Notes: generated from the sequence alone by a model not told the origin. 64,000 nt of DNA from Bacillota bacterium (GCA_023390555.1 JAEWCQ010000015.1:186001-250000), one strand, 5' to 3'. Positions 26,497 through 35,261 are shown, numbered from the stretch's first letter. Numbers and translations: made by a program.

Positions 26497-27507
26497 ATGG
26501 AAAACACAATTTATTTATTAACAGGTGCAGCAGGTTTACTCGGAAGCAATGTATCCCGACAGCTGATTGACCGTGGAGAACGCGTCAGAACTCTCGTGTT
26601 GGACGGGGATCCGGCAATGAAATATGTGCCGGACGAGGCAGAGATTATCAAAGGGGACCTTCTGGACCTGGATTCTCTGGAACGTTTTTTCAGCGTCGAG
26701 GAAGGGACGGAAATCATTGTCATCCATTCCGCAAGCATCGTAACATTAAATCCGAATCCGAATAGAAAGGTGCATGCAGTCAATGTGGACGGGACGCAGA
26801 ATATCATTAACATGTGTCTGAAATATAACGCAAAGAAGCTGGTCTATATCAGTTCCACCGGAGCCATTCCGGAAAAGCCGGGGAATCAGCCAATTCGGGA
26901 AGTGACCAGATTTGATCCGTCTGCCGTCGTTGGCTACTACTCAGTAACCAAAGCGGAAGCAACTCAGCTCGTACTGGATGCGGTTGCCCAATATCCTAAG
27001 CTGGACGCTTCGATTGTGCACCCCAGCGGAATCTGCGGTCCGAATGACTATGCGTTCGGCCCTGTCAGCAGCTTCCTGATTCAGTATGTAAAAGGCGAAA
27101 TGAAAGCCGGAATCGAAGGAACCTTCAACAGTGTGGATGTCCGGGACCTGGCAGACGGTGTCATTTCCTGCTGTGACAAAGGGCGCAGAGGCGAATGCTA
27201 TATCATGGGGAACTGTCTGGTGTCTATGAAGGATATGTTTGAGATTGTGAACCATGCAGCAGGGTTGGATTACAAACCGTCTATTCTTTCGGTTCCGGTT
27301 GCAAGATTGCTTGCAAAAATCATGGGTGTAGTCAGCAGGATCACCGGGAAACCGGCCATGCTCACCAATTTTGCAATTTATAACTTAGCCCGTAACAACA
27401 ATTTTAATTATGATAAAGCCATAAAAGAGCTTGGGTATAAGGTAAGACCGTTTGAAGAAACTATCTCTGATGAAATCCGTTGGCTGAAAGCAGAGGGGAA
27501 AATTTAG
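26497..27507 (+). CDS. NAD(P)-dependent epimerase/3-beta-HSD-type extended short-chain dehydrogenase
   Basis: 336 residues of the extended SDR class. The Rossmann nucleotide motif GAAGLLGSNV is at about 10-19, and the catalytic YxxxK in YYSVTKAEA near 148-153 follows VYISSTGAI. The 3-beta-hydroxysteroid dehydrogenase/dihydroflavonol reductase-like subgroup fits best (HPSGICGPNDY motif), rather than sugar epimerases. Substrate unknown. First gene of an operon with a second SDR, a small membrane protein and sensor-regulator genes. Confidence 0.85.
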   Translation: MENTIYLLTGAAGLLGSNVSRQLIDRGERVRTLVLDGDPAMKYVPDEAEIIKGDLLDLDSLERFFSVEEGTEIIVIHSASIVTLNPNPNRKVHAVNVDGTQNIINMCLKYNAKKLVYISSTGAIPEKPGNQPIREVTRFDPSAVVGYYSVTKAEATQLVLDAVAQYPKLDASIVHPSGICGPNDYAFGPVSSFLIQYVKGEMKAGIEGTFNSVDVRDLADGVISCCDKGRRGECYIMGNCLVSMKDMFEIVNHAAGLDYKPSILSVPVARLLAKIMGVVSRITGKPAMLTNFAIYNLARNNNFNYDKAIKELGYKVRPFEETISDEIRWLKAEGKI

Positions 27508-27552
27508 GAGGTATATTTTAGATAAGGAAAAAAATAGAGAGGAAGATCTGAC

Positions 27553-28377
27553 ATGAAGAAAATATGTGTAATTACCGGCGGCGGCAGCGGCATGGGATTT
27601 GAAACGGCAAGGCAGATGGGAAGGGATCATTCCATCATCATCTGCGGACGGACGGTCAAAAAGCTCGAAGGGGCCGTGGACGAATTAAAGGCAGAGGGTA
27701 TCGACGTGGAAGCATTTCCGTGTGACGTCGCCGATGATCAAAGCGTTGAAAAGCTGGCTCGTTACGCCAGCGAAAAAGGAACCGTAGTTGCTGTGATCCA
27801 CGCCGCCGGCATGTCTCCGCACATGGGCGATGCAAAGAAAATCATGGAAACAAACGCACTTGGAACCGTATACATCAACAATGCCTTTATCCGGGTTATG
27901 GGGGAAGGCTCCTGCATCATTGATGTATCTTCTATGTCTGCCTACCTGACCCCGAAACTGGTCATGCCCGTCGGGCTTTATAAATACAGTGTCTCAGACC
28001 CACAGCTCTTTCTAAAAAAAATGATGAAAAGAGTCAATCTGTTTCCAAAGAGCGTACGTGCCGGCGTCGCCTACGGAATTTCCAAAAATTTCGTCATCTG
28101 GTTTGCAAAACAGGACGCTGCCCGCTTCGGTAAAAAAGGTGCGCGGGTGCTGTCCGTTTCCCCTGGAAATTTTGAGACACCGATGGGCGAACTCGAAAAG
28201 GAGGAGGCAGATGCCTATACCCAATACTGTGCCATCAAACGTTTTGGCAGAGTCAGCGAAATTGCGAGTCTCTTTGCATACTGTGCAAGCGAAAGCGCCG
28301 GATATCTGACCGGTGTGGATATTCTCTGCGACGGCGGTCTCGTTGCTTCCGGCATAAACCCTCTTGCAAAAAAATAA
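27553..28377 (+). CDS. classical short-chain dehydrogenase/reductase
   Basis: 274 residues: nucleotide-binding TGGGSGMGFETA near residue 8, NAG-equivalent HAAGMS near 93, catalytic Ser in DVSSMSAY (about 125) and YGISK (about 175), C-terminal SPGNFETPMG and LTGVDILCDGG. Between Ser and Tyr there is an insertion of about 30 residues (VGLYKYSVSDPQLF) compared with typical family members, which may shape a substrate lid. Such inserted SDRs often act on hydroxysteroids or other bulky alcohols, but this is only suggestive. Confidence 0.88.
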   Translation: MKKICVITGGGSGMGFETARQMGRDHSIIICGRTVKKLEGAVDELKAEGIDVEAFPCDVADDQSVEKLARYASEKGTVVAVIHAAGMSPHMGDAKKIMETNALGTVYINNAFIRVMGEGSCIIDVSSMSAYLTPKLVMPVGLYKYSVSDPQLFLKKMMKRVNLFPKSVRAGVAYGISKNFVIWFAKQDAARFGKKGARVLSVSPGNFETPMGELEKEEADAYTQYCAIKRFGRVSEIASLFAYCASESAGYLTGVDILCDGGLVASGINPLAKK

Positions 28378-28408
28378 AAGGACTGCTATTGTCAGAAAGG
28401 GAAGTGCC

Positions 28409-28918
28409 ATGCGCGAAAAAAAATTTACCATGAATGAATATATGGAGGTGAAAATCAGGCAGAATCTGGTTTCACTGTGTAAAGACTGTTATGAGGACTT
28501 GGGGTGGCATATTACCGACACACATTCCGGCGTCGACACAGTTACATTAAGGCTGGCACGAGACCGGAAAATCCCCAACCGCTCGTCACTTTGTGAATTG
28601 CAGCGTACCTGCGAGGACGCTTTTATAGCGATTGAACGGCTGGAAAAGCGGATGTATGCAAAGCCAATCGGCGGCTCACTGGGCATCGGACTTGTGGGGA
28701 CTGCCTTCGTAGCCGTCTCGATATTTGCCGTTACCGGCTATCTGCCCAAGCTCTGTACTGTTTTTGCCATTTTCGGATTTTTAGCATGGGCGGCTGCCTA
28801 TCCGATCTACCGGAAATTCCTGCGGGCGGGCAAGGTGAAATATGCTTCTCTGATCGACCAGCAATATGACATTATCTATAACGCCTGTGAGAGGGCGGGA
28901 CAGCTTTTGTATAAATAG
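28409..28918 (+). CDS. two-component-linked small membrane protein, copy 3
   Basis: 169 residues, third and most diverged member of the family at 9191 and 11224. Shared blocks: LRLARDRKIPNRSSLCELQR, GLVGTAFVAVSIFAVTGY, FGFLAWAAAYPIY and DIIYNACERAGQLL. Start chosen at 28409 (AAAGGGA ribosome binding site); an in-frame ATG at 28364 would overlap the dehydrogenase gene. It stands directly before the regulator-kinase pair, mirroring copy 2, which directly follows its kinase. Confidence 0.75.
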   Translation: MREKKFTMNEYMEVKIRQNLVSLCKDCYEDLGWHITDTHSGVDTVTLRLARDRKIPNRSSLCELQRTCEDAFIAIERLEKRMYAKPIGGSLGIGLVGTAFVAVSIFAVTGYLPKLCTVFAIFGFLAWAAAYPIYRKFLRAGKVKYASLIDQQYDIIYNACERAGQLLYK

Positions 28919-28933
28919 CAGATGGAGGTATTT

Positions 28934-29608
28934 ATGATTAAAATACTGGTAGTTGAAGATGACGAGAAATTGAATTACATTGTATGTTCCTTTCTAAATG
29001 ACAATGGCTATCAGGCGATTAGCTGCGGCAGCGCATTTGAAGCATTTGATCAAATTGAGCAGGAACCTGTTGATATGATTATCACCGATATTATGATGCC
29101 CGGTATGGATGGTTTTGAATTTTCGGCAGAGGTACGACGGCAGGACAAGCGAATTCCAATTTTATTTATGACAGCCAAAGATGATATTGCCTCCAAGCAG
29201 AAGGGATACCATATCGGAATCGACGACTATCTTGTGAAACCGATTGACACGGATGAGCTGATTTTACATGTAGCTGCTCTGCTGCGGCGGGCAAGTATTG
29301 CAAACGAAAAGAAGTTGGTCATCGGCTCGCTCGTTCTAAATGAGGAGGAAACCACAGCTTACCTCGACGGAAGCGAACTTACACTTACCGTACGTGAATT
29401 CAATATTTTATTTAAGCTGTTATCCTATCCGAAACGCACCTTTACCCGGACTCAGCTCATGGATGAATTCTGGGGCTATGACAGCGAAAGCAATCCGCGC
29501 ACCGTGGATGTCTCTATCACCAAACTGCGGGATAAACTTGCGGACTGTAAAGACATCGAGATTCTCACGGTACGCGGACTCGGATATAAGGCGGTACCAA
29601 AATCATGA
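28934..29608 (+). CDS. OmpR-family response regulator
   Basis: 224 residues: EDD at 8-10, phospho-acceptor Asp52 in IITDIMMPGMDG, Lys in DDYLVKPID, winged-helix domain with VREFNILFKLLSYPKRTFTR. It is a close paralogue of the 12863-13516 regulator over its whole length and has the C-terminal YKAVPKS that the other lacks. Start at 28934 preferred (GGAGG seven bases upstream) over 28922. The kinase start overlaps by four bases. Confidence 0.94.
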   Translation: MIKILVVEDDEKLNYIVCSFLNDNGYQAISCGSAFEAFDQIEQEPVDMIITDIMMPGMDGFEFSAEVRRQDKRIPILFMTAKDDIASKQKGYHIGIDDYLVKPIDTDELILHVAALLRRASIANEKKLVIGSLVLNEEETTAYLDGSELTLTVREFNILFKLLSYPKRTFTRTQLMDEFWGYDSESNPRTVDVSITKLRDKLADCKDIEILTVRGLGYKAVPKS

Positions 29609-30666
29609 AAATCCGTTATGAAGAACCGGTAGATAAACGAATTGATGCCAAAAGAACTTTTCGGAAAGAATTTACGATGATCTGGGCAGTTGTGCTGTTT
29701 TGCTGTGCCGGTGCAGTTTTGCTGTTTTTGTTTCAGATGGATACTGACACAAATCCATGGATTATGGTGCTCGTAGACAGCAGCTATGTGGCGCTTGTCG
29801 GCTTTATCGTAAGTCTGGTGACCCGCTATATCACTTTTATCGCCTATATGAGGCCTGTAATGGAAATCAGGCAGGCTGCCAGGAAAGTTGCCGAGGGCGA
29901 TTTTACGGTTCGGGTCCGTTCCCAGCGCAGAGACGGCAAAAAGGACGAAGTTGAGGTATTAATTGAAGACTTTAATAAAATGGTCGGCGAGCTTGCAACG
30001 ACTGAAATGTTAAAAAGTGACTTTATATCGAATATCTCTCACGAAATAAAGACTCCTCTGGCCGTCATTCAAAGCTACGCATCCGCACTGCGCAAGGAGG
30101 ATTTGCCGGCGTCCCGGAAACAGGAATATATTGACACCATCATCAACGCCTCCCACAAATTGTCTGCACTCGTTACCAACGTCTTGAAGCTGAACAGGCT
30201 GGAACATCAGGAAATTATTCAGGAGGAAACTTTTTCTTTAGACGAACAGCTTCGCTGCTGTATTTTGGCTTTAGAGGACAAATTTGCAGAAAAGGACATT
30301 GAAATCAATGCCGATTTGGACGAGGTTCTTGTAACCACAGACGAGAGCCTGCTTGAAATCATCTGGAATAATCTGCTGACCAATGCTCTGAAATTCACTG
30401 CTCCAAAGGGCAAAGTAACCGTTACCTTAAAGCAGGAAACTCAAAGTATAACCGTTATGATAAAAGATTCCGGCTGCGGCATGAGTCCCGAAACCTGCAA
30501 ACGAATTTTTGACCGTTTCTACCAGGGCGACACCTCCCATTCCGTAGAGGGGAATGGACTTGGTCTTTCTCTGGTAAATCGTGTAGTCGATATGATTGGC
30601 GGATCGATCACAGTGGAGAGCAGCGAGGGACAGGGCAGCACCTTTTTCTTTTCTATTTCTGAATGA
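29605..30666 (+). CDS. sensor histidine kinase
   Basis: 353 residues, two helices (about 24-44 and 53-75) with a short outside loop, HAMP linker, dimerisation motif FISNISHEIKTPLAVI (His about 147), ATPase motifs IIWNNLLTNALKF, DSGCGMS and GNGLGLSLV. Paralogue of the 11766-12848 kinase, so the regulator-kinase modules were duplicated as a unit. The minimal loop suggests sensing in or near the membrane, as in Bce-type or other antibiotic-sensing kinases. Confidence 0.93.
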   Translation: MKIRYEEPVDKRIDAKRTFRKEFTMIWAVVLFCCAGAVLLFLFQMDTDTNPWIMVLVDSSYVALVGFIVSLVTRYITFIAYMRPVMEIRQAARKVAEGDFTVRVRSQRRDGKKDEVEVLIEDFNKMVGELATTEMLKSDFISNISHEIKTPLAVIQSYASALRKEDLPASRKQEYIDTIINASHKLSALVTNVLKLNRLEHQEIIQEETFSLDEQLRCCILALEDKFAEKDIEINADLDEVLVTTDESLLEIIWNNLLTNALKFTAPKGKVTVTLKQETQSITVMIKDSGCGMSPETCKRIFDRFYQGDTSHSVEGNGLGLSLVNRVVDMIGGSITVESSEGQGSTFFFSISE

Positions 30667-30799
30667 ACCACCGCCTTTCTCAACGCATCTCTTCTTTGTC
30701 CGAAGTGGGTTGTACAGACCCGGAACATCGCGTAAAGTTTACATTCTGTTCACACAGGCCTGTTATCGTGAAAGAAAAACCACTGGAAAGGATACAATT

Positions 30800-31489
30800 A
30801 TGGCTGTTATTTTAATTGCAGAGGATGAAAAGAATTTGCAGCTGCTGATGCAGGAGCGCCTGAAAGCATACTATACGATTCTCATTGCCAGTGACGGCGC
30901 AGAGGCAATGGAGATTTTATGGGATAAGCATGTGGACCTTTTGATTACCGATGTGATGATGCCGGGAATGGATGGATTTCAATTGCTTAAAAGCATTCGT
31001 CAGGATGGCATGAAACTGCCGGTTCTGATTCTGACAGCAAAGCATTCTTTTACCGACAAGCAAACCGGCTTTTCTTTCGGAACGGACGACTACATGACAA
31101 AGCCCGTCAATTTTGATGAGTTACACTGGCGAATTGATGCCCTGCTGCGACGGGCAAATATTGCTTCGGAGCGCATGATACGAATCGGCAGTGTCACGAT
31201 CGACGAATCCAGCTATACGATTTCCAGGGATAATCTGCGCATAGACCTGCCCCCAAAGGAATTTGAACTTGTCTACAAGCTCCTTTCCTATCCGGATGTG
31301 ATATTTACAAAAAACCAGCTGCTTGATGAAATCTGGGGCTACGATTCCGACAGCAGTGAATATACCATACGAACCCATGTCAGCCGTCTGCGTAACCGGC
31401 TCACAGGATTTGATGAATTTCAGATCATAACGATCAAAGGTCTGGGTTACAAAGGCATTATCACGGAAAACAAGAAAAAGAGGCGCTGA
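30800..31489 (+). CDS. OmpR-family response regulator
   Basis: 229 residues: EDE at 8-10, phospho-acceptor Asp51 in LITDVMMPGMDG, Lys in DDYMTKPVN, winged-helix domain ending ITIKGLGYKGII. The frame is open upstream to 30596 but overlaps the previous kinase gene; the ATG at 30800 has AAAGGA and begins with the receiver domain, so it is chosen. A 133-bp gap separates it from the preceding pair and may hold its own promoter. Confidence 0.94.
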   Translation: MAVILIAEDEKNLQLLMQERLKAYYTILIASDGAEAMEILWDKHVDLLITDVMMPGMDGFQLLKSIRQDGMKLPVLILTAKHSFTDKQTGFSFGTDDYMTKPVNFDELHWRIDALLRRANIASERMIRIGSVTIDESSYTISRDNLRIDLPPKEFELVYKLLSYPDVIFTKNQLLDEIWGYDSDSSEYTIRTHVSRLRNRLTGFDEFQIITIKGLGYKGIITENKKKRR

Positions 31490-31491
31490 TT

Positions 31492-32538
31492 ATGCGTGAT
31501 AAGAAGAAATACATATCAAATTTGGGATTACGCGGCTGGATGGTCGTGGAAAATGTCGTATTCGTCATCGGTTCGATCATGACCTACGAACTAATTGACT
31601 TTGTGGCCATAAAACTTCTTGATCAAAACCAGAACAGCTACGATCCGCTCTATGGAATCGGAATGACACTCCCGATGGCTTTCCTTGTATCAATGATCAC
31701 CATTAGTTTTTCCAGAACACTCTACCACTATATCTCCCAGTTGACTGACGGGATCTCGCGGATTGCAAAGGGCGAGTTTCATACAAAGCTGGATGCTGCA
31801 AATGGGGGACCACTAAAAGAAGTCTATCAGAATTATAATCTCATGTGTGATGAATTAAGCAGTATCGATTCTCTGCGAAACGATTTTGTGAATGAATTTT
31901 CACATGAGTTTAAGACGCCGCTCGCTTCGATTAACGGTTTTTCCAATCTGCTGCTGGAAGGGAACTGTACACCGGAGCAGGTAACACAATACCTATCCAT
32001 TATTGCATCAGAAAGCGAGCGGCTTGTTGCATTGACCCAGAGCCAGTTATTGCTTTCAAAGCTGGACTCTCAAAAGATTGTCATCGACAAAAGCCGCTAC
32101 GCCCTGGATGAACAGATTCGCCACTGCATGATTCTGCTTGCTCCGGATTGGGAGAAAAAGCAACTGGAAGTATCCGTAGACCTGCCACCGATCTTTTTTT
32201 ACGGAAACCCGGACTTACTGCAGCATGTGTGGATCAACCTGCTGTCAAATTCCATCAAATATACACCTGAGAACGGCGAAATTAATATTACTGCCCGTCA
32301 GGCACCAGGCAGTATTGAAATCTCCATTCAGGATACGGGAATCGGCATGACCGATAAACAGATGGGACATATTTTCCAGAAATATTACCGTGTGCAGAAT
32401 ACAACCTCTACACAGGGACTCGGGCTTGGGCTGCCAATCGTGAAACGGATTGTCACACTGAGCGGCGGTGTGCTTTCCGTGAACAGTTCGGCCGGCGAAG
32501 GCAGTATTTTTACGATTATGCTTCCAGTGCGCACTTAA
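31492..32538 (+). CDS. sensor histidine kinase
   Basis: 348 residues, helices at about 15-38 and 58-80, HAMP linker (ISQLTDGISRIAKGEF), dimerisation motif FVNEFSHEFKTPLASI (His about 139), ATPase motifs HVWINLLSNSIKY, DTGIGMTDKQ and GLGLGLPIV. It follows its regulator by two bases. The tandem arrangement of two complete pairs in one operon is uncommon and suggests a two-input circuit. Confidence 0.93.
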   Translation: MRDKKKYISNLGLRGWMVVENVVFVIGSIMTYELIDFVAIKLLDQNQNSYDPLYGIGMTLPMAFLVSMITISFSRTLYHYISQLTDGISRIAKGEFHTKLDAANGGPLKEVYQNYNLMCDELSSIDSLRNDFVNEFSHEFKTPLASINGFSNLLLEGNCTPEQVTQYLSIIASESERLVALTQSQLLLSKLDSQKIVIDKSRYALDEQIRHCMILLAPDWEKKQLEVSVDLPPIFFYGNPDLLQHVWINLLSNSIKYTPENGEINITARQAPGSIEISIQDTGIGMTDKQMGHIFQKYYRVQNTTSTQGLGLGLPIVKRIVTLSGGVLSVNSSAGEGSIFTIMLPVRT

Positions 32539-32588
32539 CAAACGTCACTTTCTATCAAGATCTGTTACCGGCAGAGTAACAGAGGATC

Positions 32589-34190
32589 TCATTGACATGA
32601 TTTGGAAATAATCTCCGTCAATCCCAGAAGGATCAGATATAACCCGACCGCATATAAATGTGTTCCTATATATGGATAGGCAATTCCAAGAACCATAAGG
32701 CTGATTGCGATTGCGCTGACCGACTGTACCCAGACCAGGTTTGTAAGCTTCCTGCTTCCGCTTTCCTTGCGGTTTTGCCTTCTTCTTAGCAGTGCTTTTC
32801 TCAATTTTATGACACCATAGCTAAATATTGCAATGCCCAATATAAAGTTAATCGACAGCTTTAAGGCGTTTGCGTGGAATGCCAGCAGTGTAAGCAGCGC
32901 AATACAAATCAGGTACACCAGACTGACATAGAATTTTTTGTGACGGTATCGGTATTTTTCCCTGAGGTGGTAGTTTATCCGGAGAACTGTGAAAATGAAT
33001 ACTGCAAATATCAATCCCGTACCGACAATCTGCAGGCCGTCTCCCGGCAGAACAAAGAGCAGCATTCCAAGTATCATCATCAGTATTCCCGGCAGAGACT
33101 CTCTTTTTCTTAGCGTTCCTGCCAGATTGATTTTTTGAAAGCTCTCTGCTACGGACGCAACCAGATTATGTAGGACCTTCTTTGTCTTCCTGTCGGAATA
33201 GATGATTTCAAAAACCACCTTTTCCAGGCGATTCAGCCCTCCGGTCACCTCTCCTATTTCCTTGGCCCCGCTCATTTCCATTGCATCAAAAATCTGTTTT
33301 ACAAAAATCTTGCGGTGCTCCATATCCTCTTTTTCAATCCATGCATCAAGCACGGTGTTCAGGTACTGTGCCTGCCTGTCTATTTCTTTGCAGGTAAGGA
33401 ATTTCATGCCTTCTGCCTGCCATGAAAATGCATTGTGCTGGTTGATTCCTTTTGCACTGCTTTTTACAACTTGAAATGGCACATCCAGTTCAAACAGCAT
33501 TCCAATAACGCTATACTCCGGTACAATTCTGCAAATTCTGTCTCTCACCGGCTCAAAAAGCCTGGAATCCAGCACTTCCTGACTAAAGCCCGGACCGTCA
33601 TTGTCGTAAATTTTCAGAATACGGCTTTGAAGTCCTGCCTCACACTTTGCGCTTGCATAAACCGCCAGATTGCCACCTTTGCTGTGTCCGCCTACCCGGT
33701 ATCGGATCTCTTCTTTCCCCATTACATCCTGGATATACGCTGCTGCCTCTAACTGCGCTTCCGTTTCCTGAAAACTCATCATAAAATTCTCACGCCAGCC
33801 GACAATCGTCCGGTCCGTCCCGCGAAATGCGAGGTATGCTGTGCCGTCTTCCAGTGCATATTTAATTGCCGCAAACTGACAGTTTCTTTTTTTGTCTGAA
33901 ACATCCCGATAATCCGAAATATAAATATCTCCAAAACGGCTGGATTTGCGGATTGTTTCCAGAAATTCCGGCGTGATCTCCAGCAGGCACTTTGATCGAT
34001 AACCTTCATGCAGCAGTATTTCTAATCCATTGGAAATCCGCATCCGGTTTCCACATCTGATTTCAGAGCGGATTTTTTCAAAATCAACATAGACCAGCAT
34101 GGAAAGAATCAGGTTGTCGATTTCATTAAACGGGCTGTCCGCCATTGCTATGTCGCCCCTCCATTTTATATAGTCAATTATGTTACCCAT
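32589..34190 (-). CDS. Mbeg1-like (DUF2974) alpha/beta-hydrolase with C-terminal membrane domain
   Basis: 533 residues. The N-terminal two-thirds match the DUF2974/Mbeg1-like lipase-like family: MGNIIDYIKWRGDIA, then AFRGTDRTIVGWRENF and the nucleophile elbow GHSKGGNLAVYA with Ser near 169. From about 365 to 530 follow five or six hydrophobic helices, which the plain family (about 370-400 residues) lacks. It may be a membrane-tethered lipase or esterase. The start at 34190 is supported by family similarity of the first residues. Convergent with the kinase gene at 32538. Confidence 0.82.
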   Translation of the reverse strand: MGNIIDYIKWRGDIAMADSPFNEIDNLILSMLVYVDFEKIRSEIRCGNRMRISNGLEILLHEGYRSKCLLEITPEFLETIRKSSRFGDIYISDYRDVSDKKRNCQFAAIKYALEDGTAYLAFRGTDRTIVGWRENFMMSFQETEAQLEAAAYIQDVMGKEEIRYRVGGHSKGGNLAVYASAKCEAGLQSRILKIYDNDGPGFSQEVLDSRLFEPVRDRICRIVPEYSVIGMLFELDVPFQVVKSSAKGINQHNAFSWQAEGMKFLTCKEIDRQAQYLNTVLDAWIEKEDMEHRKIFVKQIFDAMEMSGAKEIGEVTGGLNRLEKVVFEIIYSDRKTKKVLHNLVASVAESFQKINLAGTLRKRESLPGILMMILGMLLFVLPGDGLQIVGTGLIFAVFIFTVLRINYHLREKYRYRHKKFYVSLVYLICIALLTLLAFHANALKLSINFILGIAIFSYGVIKLRKALLRRRQNRKESGSRKLTNLVWVQSVSAIAISLMVLGIAYPYIGTHLYAVGLYLILLGLTEIISKSCQ

Positions 34191-34275
34191 ATGCGCATTC
34201 CTCTCTGGAAATTATACCGTTATCGGCTCTGCCTTTTCTTCTGCGGATCGAAGAATAAAGCATAGTACCATCGTT

Positions 34276-34321
34276 CAAAAATAAAGAACCTCAAAATCAC
34301 TTTCCGATTAGAGAGGCTCTT
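34276..34321 (-). terminator. terminator downstream of the broken NTF2-like gene
   Basis: On the minus strand AAGAGCCTC pairs with GAGGTTCTT (one G-U pair) around a 20-base loop, followed by TATTTTT. It lies about 85 bp after the stop at 34407. In the rest of the 34191-34406 gap I see nothing else. Confidence 0.6.
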
Positions 34322-34406
34322 CTATTTTTTCAAATTAATGTAACTGTTTTACTCAATCCTTCATCCATTTGCATGATCTGCATTTTTCCTCAGGTGGCCC
34401 TTCCGC

Positions 34407-34842
34407 TTAATTTGGCAATGTTGTACCCGCTTCCTTTAATTTCGTTGCAAGTGCAGCCATATAAGGCTCAGGTCCCTGTTTGAAGGGTCCATGAACTCCA
34501 ATTGCAGCATCAAGAAAATCATTATATTCAGGACTGACATGCGTTTCCCAACGAACGATCTGCTCCTGTTCATTCGTTTCAACAAACCCATAGGAATAAA
34601 AATCCATCAGAGTTCTATCTTTCAAATGTCCTCCAAAATGAGTCTGCATGACAAATCCATGATCAGAAGGCCAGCATTTAAAACCAAGCGGTGCCCAGTC
34701 GGGAAAAGTAATGGAATAGGTCTTAGCTTCCATCTTTTACCGCTTTTTCAAAATAAGCGTTATAATAGCTTTCTGCCATTCGTCGATGTAGCGATAATCT
34801 CTCTTCAAGACTCAATAAACTCTTTTTTTCTTGTGAATTCAT
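34407..34842 (-). pseudogene. NTF2/SnoaL-like gene, broken in two frames
   Basis: An ATG at 34842 with AGGAG begins MNSQEKKSLLSLEERLSLHR, reads helix-like AESYYNAYFEKAVKDGS and stops at 34723. A second frame from 34733 to 34407 (108 residues) gives the strand-rich remainder: GFVMQTHFGGHLKDRTLMDF, YGFVETNEQEQIVRWETHVS. Both parts look like successive pieces of one SnoaL-type protein with part of the region after helix 1 missing, so a frameshift or deletion is likely. It has the same 11-bp-repeat promoter type as the intact NTF2-like gene at 25850. Confidence 0.65.
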
Positions 34843-35156
34843 TTCTTTTCTCCTATCCTATTATTCAGGTTGCATAAGTGCCTGTCACTTAAGTTAGCTA
34901 TGCATCAAACGCCACCGGTTTAGCTCTTCGTCTGCTATTTGGCGCGCTAACTTTTCTTACAAAATTTAATCTAACTCACATATGTAAACTCAACGTAACA
35001 CTTTCATTTATTTCAACAAACCCATTCGTTTTTTCCAATCGGCTTCCTATTCCAATCTCTTATCAAAATTCTATGTCCATTCGCTATATTAGCGCTCCAT
35101 AAAAAGGCTTGGTTTCTCCATCTGTTTTCTCCTGTCTTTTTTAATTTGATATATGA

Positions 35157-35211
35157 ATTTTATTGGATAATTATTTTGTTGTGTTATGATCCTGTTAAAA
35201 TTCTGTTAAAC
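35157..35211 (-). promoter_or_regulatory. three 11-bp repeats and -10 element upstream of the broken NTF2-like gene
   Basis: On the minus strand GTTTAACAGAA (35211-35201), TTTTAACAGGA (35200-35190) and TCATAACACAA (35189-35179) are head to tail at 11 bases; TAAAAT (35162-35157) follows after 16 bases. This is the layout of 25723-25777 and 26398-26452. The leader to 34842 is about 310 bases long; it holds a 10-codon frame (MEKPSLFMER) with a good ribosome binding site and nothing else I recognise. Confidence 0.65.
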
Positions 35212-35261
35212 TTAATTTTAACGGAAAAACTCCATTGATAAAAATGGCCTCTCTTTATTTT

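Noticed and set aside
25850..28377. Assignment as a bile-acid (bai) or known steroid gene cluster
   Set aside because: The NTF2-like protein does not resemble the BaiE sequence I recall, and the other bai genes are absent; the steroid idea is kept only as a hypothesis.
30596..30799. N-terminal extension of the third response regulator
   Set aside because: It overlaps the preceding kinase, and the receiver domain begins at the ATG at 30800 with its own ribosome binding site.
32562..32582. Hairpin CTGTTAC/GTAACAG between convergent genes
   Set aside because: Seven base pairs without a U tract; weak support for a terminator.
34875..34892. Small palindrome around AAGTGCCTGTCACTT
   Set aside because: Short, imperfect, no promoter context; may be chance.
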